DNA of 64,000 bases from Bacillus sp. MM2020_4 (GTDB taxonomy: Bacteria > Bacillota > Bacilli > Bacillales > Cytobacillaceae): the NCBI RefSeq assembly GCF_011250555.1, contig NZ_JAANMZ010000006.1:62001-126000 (forward strand). Reading direction: 5' to 3'. The stretch's first letter is position 1. Every line of letters begins with the position of its first letter. The notes below the pieces were generated by a model, which made no database searches, was not told the origin of the DNA, and worked only from the letters and a program-made list of their open reading frames with translations. This document shows positions 42,121-49,802 of this stretch, in pieces. The translations under genes and the position numbers were made by a program.

Positions 42121-43457
42121 AAAAATTAACGCTCCTATCTTTGATTTTTTCACTTCTTATTCTGATAATACCTGAAAAAATGATGGCAGCCGAAAACCTG
42201 CAAGCGATGATCGACTCCATGAAAGAGGGAGCGGTAATAAAGCTTGAGAATAAAACGTACGAGGGCAATATCGTCATTACCAAACCACTGACGATTATTG
42301 GCTCAGATAAAACCGTGATTAAAGGGGACGGCAGCGGAAACGTAATTTCTGTTAAAGCGCCAAATGTGAAGCTAAGCCGGTTGACCGTGACGCATAGCAG
42401 CATGAACCGGAACTCTTCTGAGGAGTATGCTGCTATCAAGATTTATACCAACAACAATACAATCGAACACATTAGGATCCGCCATTCCTTTCACGGTATT
42501 TATTTAAGCCAGGCTCACAAAAATATCATTCGCTATAACGATATTAAAGGACTTGGAAAAGGGGAAATTGCCGCACAAGGCAATGGGATTCATGTTTTTT
42601 ACGCCAATGATAATTTATTGTCCCATAACACCGTTGAAGGCACACGGGACGGCATGTTCTTTGACTATGCCAATCGGAATAAAAGCTATGATAATAACAT
42701 CACTAATACTAGATATGGCCTGCATTACATGTACTCCGACAAAAATATTTTTAAACGAAATGTCTTTACCATGAACACGGGCGGTGCCGCCGTCATGAAC
42801 TCGAACCATCTGAAACTAGAGAACAACCAATTTATCATTAACTACGGAAATCAATCGTTTGGCTTACTGCTTCTGCAGGCCAACGATAATTATATAGCGA
42901 ATAACACGTTTTACATGAACCAGCGCGGTCTCTACATCGACCAGGCTACAAGAAACATGATTAAAGATAATCGCATTGTCCAAAACCAAATCGGCGTAGA
43001 GCTGTGGGCGAGCTCCAATGACCAAACGTTTACATTAAATAAGATTTCTGAAAATACGATTCCAGCCGTTACCCTCGGCGGTAAGGGGGAACGCAACGCC
43101 TGGAGCCAGGATGGCATGGGCAATGACTGGGGCGCCTCGTTCCCGCTGACCGACTTAAATCAAAACGGCATCGGTGACTTCCCGGTTGCCTATCATTCTT
43201 CCCTTCATCAGTTGATTGAGGATCAAGAATTAACAAGCCTTTTTTTAAAAAGTCCGGCCGTCACGATCTATGAAAAAATAAATGCGACACTTACAAACGA
43301 TGAAGTCATGTTTAAAGACCCACACCCGCTGGCAGCGGCCAAAAAGAGACACACTGGGATTCTACTCGCGGTCCTTGGGCTCATCGCGGGCTTGATTTTA
43401 CTAAAAGGGAGACATCAACTATGCATTACATTTGGAAGGAATGGAAGGAAAACATAA
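42117..43457 (+). CDS. nosD: Nitrous oxide reductase maturation protein NosD
   Basis: The 446-residue exported protein has a signal peptide and then a right-handed beta-helix built of about 22-residue turns (repeated NNTIEHI, KNIIRYNDI, NDNLLSHNTV, NKSYDNNI). It ends with a C-terminal membrane segment (GILLAVLGLIAGLILL), unlike soluble proteobacterial NosD. NosD works with NosFY to supply the cluster with copper or sulfur. ATG 42117 overlaps the previous stop; the C-terminus overlaps nosY by 37 bp. Confidence 0.92.
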   Translation: MKKLTLLSLIFSLLILIIPEKMMAAENLQAMIDSMKEGAVIKLENKTYEGNIVITKPLTIIGSDKTVIKGDGSGNVISVKAPNVKLSRLTVTHSSMNRNSSEEYAAIKIYTNNNTIEHIRIRHSFHGIYLSQAHKNIIRYNDIKGLGKGEIAAQGNGIHVFYANDNLLSHNTVEGTRDGMFFDYANRNKSYDNNITNTRYGLHYMYSDKNIFKRNVFTMNTGGAAVMNSNHLKLENNQFIINYGNQSFGLLLLQANDNYIANNTFYMNQRGLYIDQATRNMIKDNRIVQNQIGVELWASSNDQTFTLNKISENTIPAVTLGGKGERNAWSQDGMGNDWGASFPLTDLNQNGIGDFPVAYHSSLHQLIEDQELTSLFLKSPAVTIYEKINATLTNDEVMFKDPHPLAAAKKRHTGILLAVLGLIAGLILLKGRHQLCITFGRNGRKT

Positions 43458-44218
43458 GAGGAAAAGGACTTTGGCTGTCGTTAAGCATCATTGTTCTGAT
43501 TTCAATCAGCATTTTGTTTCGTTCCTCTGTCCTTTCATTTGATAAAGGCTTTTATGTGCTCTTAATCAATTTATTTGATACGATTATTTATTTTATCCCG
43601 ATCCTGTGCCTGTTTATCGGCGCCTTCTCCATCTTTCAGGAAAAAGAACAAAAGACACTCATTATGCTGTTAACGAAAAAGGACAATTATGCTAGTTTTT
43701 TAGTGCGAAAAAGTGCTGGGCTCTATATCGTCGTTCTCATTCCGCTGCTGATTTGGTTCTTCTTGTATCTATTATTGTTAAAATTCAATTTTGGGATAGA
43801 TTTCAAAGGTTATATGATCTTTGTAGCAGCGATTGTTTGTTTGAGCATGGTCTTCCTGCAAATGGGGGCCGCGATTGGCAGCTTTAGCCGCTCACGGATG
43901 CAGATTATTGGCTACACGATTTTTGTCTGGTTTTACTTTTTCTTTTTACATGATTTTATTTTGCTATCCTTTTTACCGGACATCACCCACGAAAATGTTA
44001 GGTTCTTTTCATCAGCCTACTTTTTAAACCCGCTCCAGGCCGTCCGAATGTTTTTAGAAACCGGCATGGGCGTGTATTCCTTCGGTCATATGTCTAGACT
44101 GCTAGAAAAGTTCATGTGGACGAAGCCTGTATTCTTTTTACTGGGAAATCTGTTGATCTGGCTTGCGGTTTCCTTTGGCACAGCGATTGTCTTCAACCGT
44201 AAGGAGGGATACGAATGA
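43421..44218 (+). CDS. nosY: ABC transporter permease NosY
   Basis: The 265-residue protein has six membrane segments. Between the second and third lies FQEKEQKTLIMLLTKKDNY, a coupling-helix-like stretch typical of ABC-2 permeases. With NosF and NosD it makes the maturation transporter for the CuZ site. It begins inside nosD (37-bp overlap) and overlaps nosF by 4 bp, so the three are translationally coupled. Confidence 0.9.
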   Translation: MHYIWKEWKENIRGKGLWLSLSIIVLISISILFRSSVLSFDKGFYVLLINLFDTIIYFIPILCLFIGAFSIFQEKEQKTLIMLLTKKDNYASFLVRKSAGLYIVVLIPLLIWFFLYLLLLKFNFGIDFKGYMIFVAAIVCLSMVFLQMGAAIGSFSRSRMQIIGYTIFVWFYFFFLHDFILLSFLPDITHENVRFFSSAYFLNPLQAVRMFLETGMGVYSFGHMSRLLEKFMWTKPVFFLLGNLLIWLAVSFGTAIVFNRKEGYE

Positions 44219-44892
44219 TTAAAGTGACGGGCTTAAACCAATCCTTTGGGAAAAAAACAGTCCTGGACGGGGTCACGGTTGAAATTGGGCGCCATGAAAT
44301 TTGCGCACTTGTCGGCCGCAATGGTGCCGGTAAATCGACATTTATTAATAGTCTCTTAGGCTTATTGCCAGTGAAGCAAGGAGCAATTGCCATTAACGGC
44401 ATAGAAGTTTCCAAGAAAAATAATGAATGGAAAAAGGCGATTGCCTATTTGCCGGAAAAATTTATGCTTTATCCGATGCTCACCGGCTTAGAGAATATGA
44501 CTTTTTTTGCGGAGGCTGTTTCTGGTACGTCAGATTTAGCGCGGATTGAACAGGTATTGAGGTCGGTCAGCCTCTGGGATGATCGCGGTGTGCAGGTGAA
44601 GTCGTATTCAAAGGGGATGCTGCAGCGTTTGGGGCTTGCCATTACTCTATATCAGGATTCCAGTATTTTGATTTTGGATGAACCGACAAGCGGGATTGAC
44701 CCGCTGGGAAGGAAGGAAATCCTTGAGGTATTACGGTCGCTCCATGATAAAACGATCCTGCTTTCCTCGCACCACCTCGATGAAATTCGGCAGATTTGCA
44801 CACACGTTGTCTTTTTAGATGAGGGGAAAATGGAAAAATTCACAGTGAAAGACTTTTTAGAAACACATCATTTAGGGGGAATTGAATCATGA
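44215..44892 (+). CDS. nosF: ABC transporter ATP-binding protein NosF
   Basis: The 225-residue ATPase has Walker A GRNGAGKST, the signature YSKGMLQRLG, Walker B ILILDEPTSGID and the H-loop SSHHLDE. It pairs with NosY. ATGA overlaps occur on both sides (nosY and the lipoprotein gene). Confidence 0.94.
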   Translation: MIKVTGLNQSFGKKTVLDGVTVEIGRHEICALVGRNGAGKSTFINSLLGLLPVKQGAIAINGIEVSKKNNEWKKAIAYLPEKFMLYPMLTGLENMTFFAEAVSGTSDLARIEQVLRSVSLWDDRGVQVKSYSKGMLQRLGLAITLYQDSSILILDEPTSGIDPLGRKEILEVLRSLHDKTILLSSHHLDEIRQICTHVVFLDEGKMEKFTVKDFLETHHLGGIES

Positions 44893-45791
44893 AGAAACGA
44901 CTGATGTTCACCTTGCTGCTGGTAATCGCAATGCTTGCCGGCTGTGGGTCCGGGCCTGACTATACAGTGAAAGTGACGAAGGAACTTTTTTACCAAAAGG
45001 ATGCTGCAGCGCCGTTTGAAATAAAAGTAACCGAGGGGAAAAAGGCTGTAAAAGGGCTTGAGGTTTCCGCAGCATTCTCCATGGCCAATATGGACCACGG
45101 TACAACCGATTTGACATTAACTGAAGGAGCTGGCGGGACCTACTCCGGTGAGGTGGCGCTGCCGATGAGCGGTAAATATGAGGTAGCCTTTACATTGGAA
45201 AAGGACGGGAAGAAATCCGAGGAAGTCATTGACATCAACGTCGTGAAGGCCAAGGGTGTCGCCAAATTGAACGGTGAATGGATTACGAATGAGGATGTTT
45301 CTTTTTATAAGTTGATTAATCAGCTGCAGTTTGCAATTTCTCGGGAAACGGCTCAGAAAAAATACAGTGGTGTGCAATTAGAGGAAGAACTAGCCTATTT
45401 AGAGTCCCAGGAAAAGCTCATCGATGATAAAAATCAATTAGTCACGCAGATTATCCGCCTGCGCTCGATGGCGATGCTGGCAGAGGAGAAGGGTCACAAA
45501 GCGGATGCTGGAGAAGTGGATACAGCCTTGGGGAAAGTACGCGACCAATATAATGGGTATGAATCCGCTGGAAAGTTGATTCGTGACTATGGCGAAGAGA
45601 AGTTCTGGTCAACGGAAAAACAGCAATACGAGATGATTGTTCTCGCACAAAAGGTGCAACAGGATTTAGTTGCTCAAGTAAAAAAGGAAAATCCAACAAT
45701 GGCTGAACAGGAGGTCTACTTCCAGGCGCAAAAAAAATACGAGGAACTCCTCGTCTCCCAAGTAAACTCCTTAAAGATAGAAATTCTTTAG
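44889..45791 (+). CDS. Lipoprotein with YtkA/FixH-like and SurA-like domains
   Basis: The 300-residue protein has a lipobox LAGC near residue 19. A beta-sandwich domain (about 25-120) carries MANMDHG and SGKYEVAFTLEKDGK, as in YtkA/FixH-like copper-related domains. A helical domain (about 125-300) follows, beginning VAKLNGEWITNEDVSFYKL, as in the N-terminal chaperone part of SurA/PrsA, without a PPIase domain. It overlaps nosF by 4 bp and closes the operon. It stands where nosL is found elsewhere, so a copper-delivery or folding role for NosZ is inferred. I know no characterised homologue. Confidence 0.75.
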   Translation: MKKRLMFTLLLVIAMLAGCGSGPDYTVKVTKELFYQKDAAAPFEIKVTEGKKAVKGLEVSAAFSMANMDHGTTDLTLTEGAGGTYSGEVALPMSGKYEVAFTLEKDGKKSEEVIDINVVKAKGVAKLNGEWITNEDVSFYKLINQLQFAISRETAQKKYSGVQLEEELAYLESQEKLIDDKNQLVTQIIRLRSMAMLAEEKGHKADAGEVDTALGKVRDQYNGYESAGKLIRDYGEEKFWSTEKQQYEMIVLAQKVQQDLVAQVKKENPTMAEQEVYFQAQKKYEELLVSQVNSLKIEIL

Positions 45792-45887
45792 GGAGTCTCT
45801 TGGCTTTCCAGGTACATCCGCGTTCGTGATGGACTAATCCTTTGCCTCTTCTCCTCGATTAGTCCTTCACCGACCTTAAACAAAAAC

Positions 45888-46742
45888 CTATAACACTTCT
45901 AAAATGGCCTTCGCCACGCCGTGTTCGTTATTCGTATCCGTAATCACATCGCATAATGCCTGAATCTCATAGTTGGCATTCCCCATCGCTACCGATCTGC
46001 CGGCACGTTCAAACATCGACACGTCATTATAGTTATCGCCAATCGCCATGGTCTCTGAAATATCAATTCCGCTAACCTTCGCAAAAGTCTCAAGTGCAAT
46101 CCCTTTCTGAGCCTGTTTGTTGGTAACCTCCAGATTTTCATCACCTGATGCAGAAACAGCAATTTCCGGAAATTCAGCCAGTGCATTTCCCGCGGCCGCT
46201 AGTTTACCACCATCAAATGAAAATACCAACATCTTATAGATTTGCACGGATTCGTCGGCGAAAAGAGATTCATAATCCTCCACAACCATGACCAAACCAT
46301 CACGCAATCTTGCCCCGGCCGCATACATAATCTCGTCACGGTCAGCCTCAGGATTGGCGCTAAGGATAATATCGGCAAGCGTCGATACTGCTTTATCCGC
46401 ATCGATCGTGCAGGCAGCCTTGTCCGTGTATACCTCAAAATACATATCAAGTTCGGTAAGCCTTGCTGCCATCTCACGTGCCAATTGTTTCGGAATCGGG
46501 GTGGCTGAAAGAATCTCTCCTTCTATCGAACGAACCTCTGCGCCATTCGTACAAATCATCGGGCATTTTAGGCCGGCCTCCCCTAAGACATATGTGGCCT
46601 CCTGATACGACCTGCCCGTCGCAACGACAAATTCAACCCCTTGGGCCTGCGCCTTTAAAATGGCCTGCCTATTTTCCTCACTAATTTGTTGAACCGAATT
46701 TAATAAGGTTCCATCCATATCTGATGCTATCATTTTAATCAT
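45888..46742 (-). CDS. Cof-type HAD-IIB family hydrolase (YwpJ-like)
   Basis: The 284-residue phosphatase has the HAD motifs DMDGTLLNS (nucleophile Asp near 8), VVATGRS, KGIALETFAK and GDNYNDVSMFERAG, with a type IIB cap between. Such enzymes dephosphorylate sugar phosphates, FMN or PLP; the substrate is not visible from sequence. ATG 46740-46742 follows AGGTGG; the longer reading is rejected. It is convergent with the nos operon. Confidence 0.9.
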   Translation of the reverse strand: MIKMIASDMDGTLLNSVQQISEENRQAILKAQAQGVEFVVATGRSYQEATYVLGEAGLKCPMICTNGAEVRSIEGEILSATPIPKQLAREMAARLTELDMYFEVYTDKAACTIDADKAVSTLADIILSANPEADRDEIMYAAGARLRDGLVMVVEDYESLFADESVQIYKMLVFSFDGGKLAAAGNALAEFPEIAVSASGDENLEVTNKQAQKGIALETFAKVSGIDISETMAIGDNYNDVSMFERAGRSVAMGNANYEIQALCDVITDTNNEHGVAKAILEVL

Positions 46743-46857
46743 GCTGATCCACCTTTTATGTAATTTGATAACTGTCAAACAGAAGCGCCTGGGCGCCTCC
46801 GCCTTTCATGTTAGTGCCATTCTAACACGGAACTGGTTAACAGTATCAGTTTGACGC

Positions 46858-47529
46858 TTAGGCCAAGTACTTACTGCCTTCACGAATGCTTAATGGTGCT
46901 AATGACTGCCCCTCAATAAACCTCTGCACGGAAAGAGGATTTGTTTTTGAGTATTCCCTTAATGCCCAGCCAATTGCTTTTTGGATAAAAAATTCCTTAC
47001 TATCAGCATTTTGCCGTATGTATTGATAGAGCTTCTTTTCATTTGTCTTTTGTTTATACTTTAATTGAAAAAGAATCGCTGCCCGCCTGAGCCACATATT
47101 GTCGTGAATGGCCCAGCCATCAATCATTTCTTCCACCACTTCTGGAAACATTTCGGCAATTTTTCCAACAGGCTTTGGGGCAAGCGCGTCAACTGTATCC
47201 CACCACGATTTCGTCGTAATAAGCTGCTCCATGAAAGACAAATCGTCCTTCTGCAGCTTGTTCATTATTTTTTCCAAATAAGTCAAGGCTGTATATTGAT
47301 ATTCTCTTTCCTTTTCACTCCAAAGCTCTTCTACTAATTCCTTGTTAAATGGCTCCCGTAGAACCCCGGTTTCCTTAAAAAATTGCTTTTCTAATTCCTT
47401 ACGTAAAGGCGACTTGATTCCTAAAAATAGAAAATGGCCTTTCATATAATTCATCATCGGTTCGGCCAATAATTCATTACGGTTTTCCGTAAACAGTCTT
47501 GTTACTATCGCCATATTTGATGTCACCAT
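46858..47529 (-). CDS. DNA alkylation repair protein, AlkD family
   Basis: The 223-residue all-helical HEAT-like protein shows the AlkD landmarks YMKGHFLFLGIKSPLRKELE, TTKSWWDTVD (catalytic Asp near 112), LRRAAILFQLKYKQKT and FFIQKAIGWALREYSKTNP. AlkD removes bulky or positively charged alkylpurines without base flipping. Of two adjacent ATGs, the second (47527-47529) has the better spacing from AAAGG. Confidence 0.92.
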   Translation of the reverse strand: MVTSNMAIVTRLFTENRNELLAEPMMNYMKGHFLFLGIKSPLRKELEKQFFKETGVLREPFNKELVEELWSEKEREYQYTALTYLEKIMNKLQKDDLSFMEQLITTKSWWDTVDALAPKPVGKIAEMFPEVVEEMIDGWAIHDNMWLRRAAILFQLKYKQKTNEKKLYQYIRQNADSKEFFIQKAIGWALREYSKTNPLSVQRFIEGQSLAPLSIREGSKYLA

Positions 47530-47655
47530 CATTCATCCTTTCAAATTGGTTCCTTATTTATTCGTTCCACTATCCTCCATTTTCTCCTTTATTTATGCCG
47601 CATAAACGAGCGCCTCGACGCCACACTAACAATAGCTTAAAAAGGAGGGATAGAC

Positions 47656-47799
47656 ATGACGAAAAAATTGAATAAAGGAAGCCGCAATCAAAATTCCCCG
47701 CAAGCTGGACATGCTGAGGCAGAATTTGCAACGGAGTTTGTCAGTGGCGATAACAGCAAGGGAAAAAAAGCCAATCATACACAGAAAAGGAAGAAATAG
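47656..47799 (+). CDS. Small gamma-type SASP-like spore protein, single module
   Basis: The 47-residue basic protein reads MTKKLNKGSRNQNSPQ, then HAEAEFATEFVSGDNS, and ends QKRKK. The EFATEFVSG core resembles the QFGTEFASE module that is repeated in gamma-type SASPs (SspE) and contains the germination protease site. Here only one module is present and the SE is SG. AAAGGAGG lies 7 nt before the ATG. Family assignment is moderate; the gene itself looks real. Confidence 0.6.
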   Translation: MTKKLNKGSRNQNSPQAGHAEAEFATEFVSGDNSKGKKANHTQKRKK

Positions 47800-47807
47800 A
47801 TTAGCGA

Positions 47808-47880
47808 AAAGGGTCTGGCCCCTTTATGGTAATTTACTGTACATACCATTTATCTGAGGGGTCAGGCCCTGTAAAAGGCA
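47808..47880. repeat. Inverted GGGTCWGGCCC motifs
   Basis: AAAAGGGTCTGGCCCCTTT (47807-47825) and GAGGGGTCAGGCCCTG (about 47858-47873) are short palindromic units similar to AAAGGGTCAGACCCTTT near 36499. They look like another small dispersed family. Confidence 0.5.
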
Positions 47881-47888
47881 CCCATTTA

Positions 47889-48989
47889 TTAGCTCTTCGT
47901 ACTCGCCCATTCTTTTATTTCCTCGGCTATCCGCCCTTGAATTTTTTCCACTACAGTAAAGTCCATTGCGGCCACATAAATCTCTTCCAGCTCATCATGC
48001 AGATCCTTTGCCTTTGCAAGATAGCTAGTCGCCTCGGTCATTTTACTTTTATATTTTGCGGCAATTTTACTAATGATCTCAGCAAACAGATCATCTGTGC
48101 CGGGCTCAATCAAAATCTCATACATATCAATGATCTCATCGCCATCACGGCTCGGGAAATACTCATGCGGTGCTGTACTGTCAAAAATGGCGATCCCGAG
48201 CTCCCGTAAGATCAACATATCAAGGCTATGCGGGTCAAAGCCGCAATGATAGATTTCAATATCGACGCCGCGCTCTTCAGCAGCCGCAGCCAGTTTTTTC
48301 AACATGGTCGATTTCCCAGATCCTGGACGCCCTTTTACGAAATAGCGTTTCGGAATCTCCTCGGTCAAATTCGGAACGAAGTCAACGGCTCCCATCGGCG
48401 TCGCCGCTCCTAAGAAGCGATGGCGCACATCCGAAGTCTTATGCAATTTCATTTTTCCAAAAAAGGTTTCAATTAACTTGTTCGTCAATTGGTCCGCCTT
48501 TTTAAAGTCCATGCTATTAATATAAATTTTTTCCCAATCATCATGGATTTCTAGCGCTTCCTTAAACGTGGCATACGCCTTTTGAAATGAGGCGCCAATC
48601 TGTTCAGTCAGCTTCTGAATTACCTTTTTCTGAACACTCAGGGCACGGGCATTCCAGGCCTCCCCAAGGTTTATATATTCCTCAACCGCTCCGGGGGCCT
48701 TCGGTTCAATCACATGCGGTGCCGTCCCATCGACAATGCCCACCTTCAGGCTTGGGATTAGAACACCATCTATTGAATTATTATCTGAGGCACAATGAAG
48801 AAACTCAACATCGTATCCTTGTTCAATCCACTCATGGCCAATTTTCTTCATCAGTGATGATTTGCCTGTTCCAGGGCCGCCCTTTAGAATAAATAACCGG
48901 TCTAACCCTTGAAGATTGGAGTCATAAAGACTATGGAAGCCCCTTGCTGTATTCCCGCCGGCAAAATAATTTTTCACTTTCCCTGCCAC
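47889..48989 (-). CDS. Tandem P-loop NTPase of unknown function (PRK06851 type)
   Basis: The 366-residue protein is an internal duplication. Each half has a Walker A (GGPGTGKS at 37-44, GRPGSGKS at 220-227). An EFLHCASDNNSIDGVLIP or EIYHCGFDPHSLDMLIL stretch follows in each, then GIVDGTAPH or AIFDSTAPH. The repeats are clearly homologous. The family is common in Bacillus and clostridia without known function; parallels to nucleotide-kinase or sporulation ATPases are only structural. No membrane segment is visible. Confidence 0.82.
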   Translation of the reverse strand: MAGKVKNYFAGGNTARGFHSLYDSNLQGLDRLFILKGGPGTGKSSLMKKIGHEWIEQGYDVEFLHCASDNNSIDGVLIPSLKVGIVDGTAPHVIEPKAPGAVEEYINLGEAWNARALSVQKKVIQKLTEQIGASFQKAYATFKEALEIHDDWEKIYINSMDFKKADQLTNKLIETFFGKMKLHKTSDVRHRFLGAATPMGAVDFVPNLTEEIPKRYFVKGRPGSGKSTMLKKLAAAAEERGVDIEIYHCGFDPHSLDMLILRELGIAIFDSTAPHEYFPSRDGDEIIDMYEILIEPGTDDLFAEIISKIAAKYKSKMTEATSYLAKAKDLHDELEEIYVAAMDFTVVEKIQGRIAEEIKEWASTKS

Positions 48990-49082
48990 TTATCAACACT
49001 CCCTTTAACATGACAATCGCTAAGTTCATTTCACCTTATTGTATGCTTTTGCTGTTTATGGGTGAGTGCCTATTGAAATTTC

Positions 49083-49559
49083 TTACTTCACCAGATCGAT
49101 CATTTCCGCTTTGGTTAGTTCCTTTAAGTTCTCAGGGGTGAGCACGATTTGTACACCAATTTTACCGGCACTGACAATGATCGAATCAATTTGCCGACAG
49201 CTTTCATCGAGGAAGGTCTTATATTCCTTTTTCATGCCAATCGGTGAGCAACCGCCGCGTATGTATCCCGTCCATTTTTGAATATCCTTCACCGGAATCA
49301 TTTCCACATTCTTTTCAGCCGCTGCCTTAGCTGCCTTTTTCAAATCCAATTCTTCAGCCACAGGAATAACGAAGACATAAATCGCCTTACTGTGTCCCTG
49401 CGCAACAAGCGTTTTATAAACCACTTTCGGATCCCGGCCAATTTTCTCCGCAACGGAAACTCCATCAATTTTCCCATCTTTATTATCGTATGTAAGCATG
49501 TCATAGCTGACTTTTTTTGCATCAAGAATGCGCATTGCATTTGTTTTCGCCTGTGCCAC
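49083..49559 (-). CDS. ybaK: Cys-tRNA(Pro) deacylase YbaK/EbsC
   Basis: The 158-residue protein has the YbaK landmarks KVVYKTLVAQ, VFVIPVAEELDLKKAAKA, GYIRGGCSPIGMKKEY and DESCRQIDSIIVSAG. The invariant Lys of the active site lies in KTLV. It hydrolyses Cys mischarged on tRNA-Pro. GTG 49557-49559 has GGAGGG 9 nt upstream and gives the family's usual length; the 28-residue longer reading is rejected. Confidence 0.9.
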   Translation of the reverse strand: MAQAKTNAMRILDAKKVSYDMLTYDNKDGKIDGVSVAEKIGRDPKVVYKTLVAQGHSKAIYVFVIPVAEELDLKKAAKAAAEKNVEMIPVKDIQKWTGYIRGGCSPIGMKKEYKTFLDESCRQIDSIIVSAGKIGVQIVLTPENLKELTKAEMIDLVK

Positions 49560-49751
49560 TTTTCCAAACCCTCCATCTTCAACATGATCCTTCGATAGTA
49601 CTATCATAGCAGATGATCCAAGGTCATACACAAAATCACCCAAAATTTGTCACCCGTTTGTCACTCTCTTAGTCCATGATTATAGTAAACTAAAATTATC
49701 TTAAACTACTTACAAACATAAAGGCTGTACTTTTATCAAACTATCCTACAA

Positions 49752-49767
49752 TGTGAAAGGCATCACA
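49752..49767. promoter_or_regulatory. Perfect FNR-type palindrome upstream of the radical SAM gene
   Basis: TGTGAAAGGCATCACA matches TGTGA-N6-TCACA at all fixed positions. It overlaps a possible -10 (TACAAT, 49747-49752) and ends 35 bp before the ATG, so it fits repression or an unusual activation distance rather than class II activation. Confidence 0.65.
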
Positions 49768-49802
49768 AAGTCCATAATCCAATTTCCCTGAGGTGATTGT
49801 TA

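Noticed and set aside
45800-45880. Terminator between the nos operon and the HAD gene (GGACTAATC ... GATTAGTCC)
   Set aside because: The 9-bp inverted repeat is real, but no T-run follows on either strand, so I do not call it a terminator.
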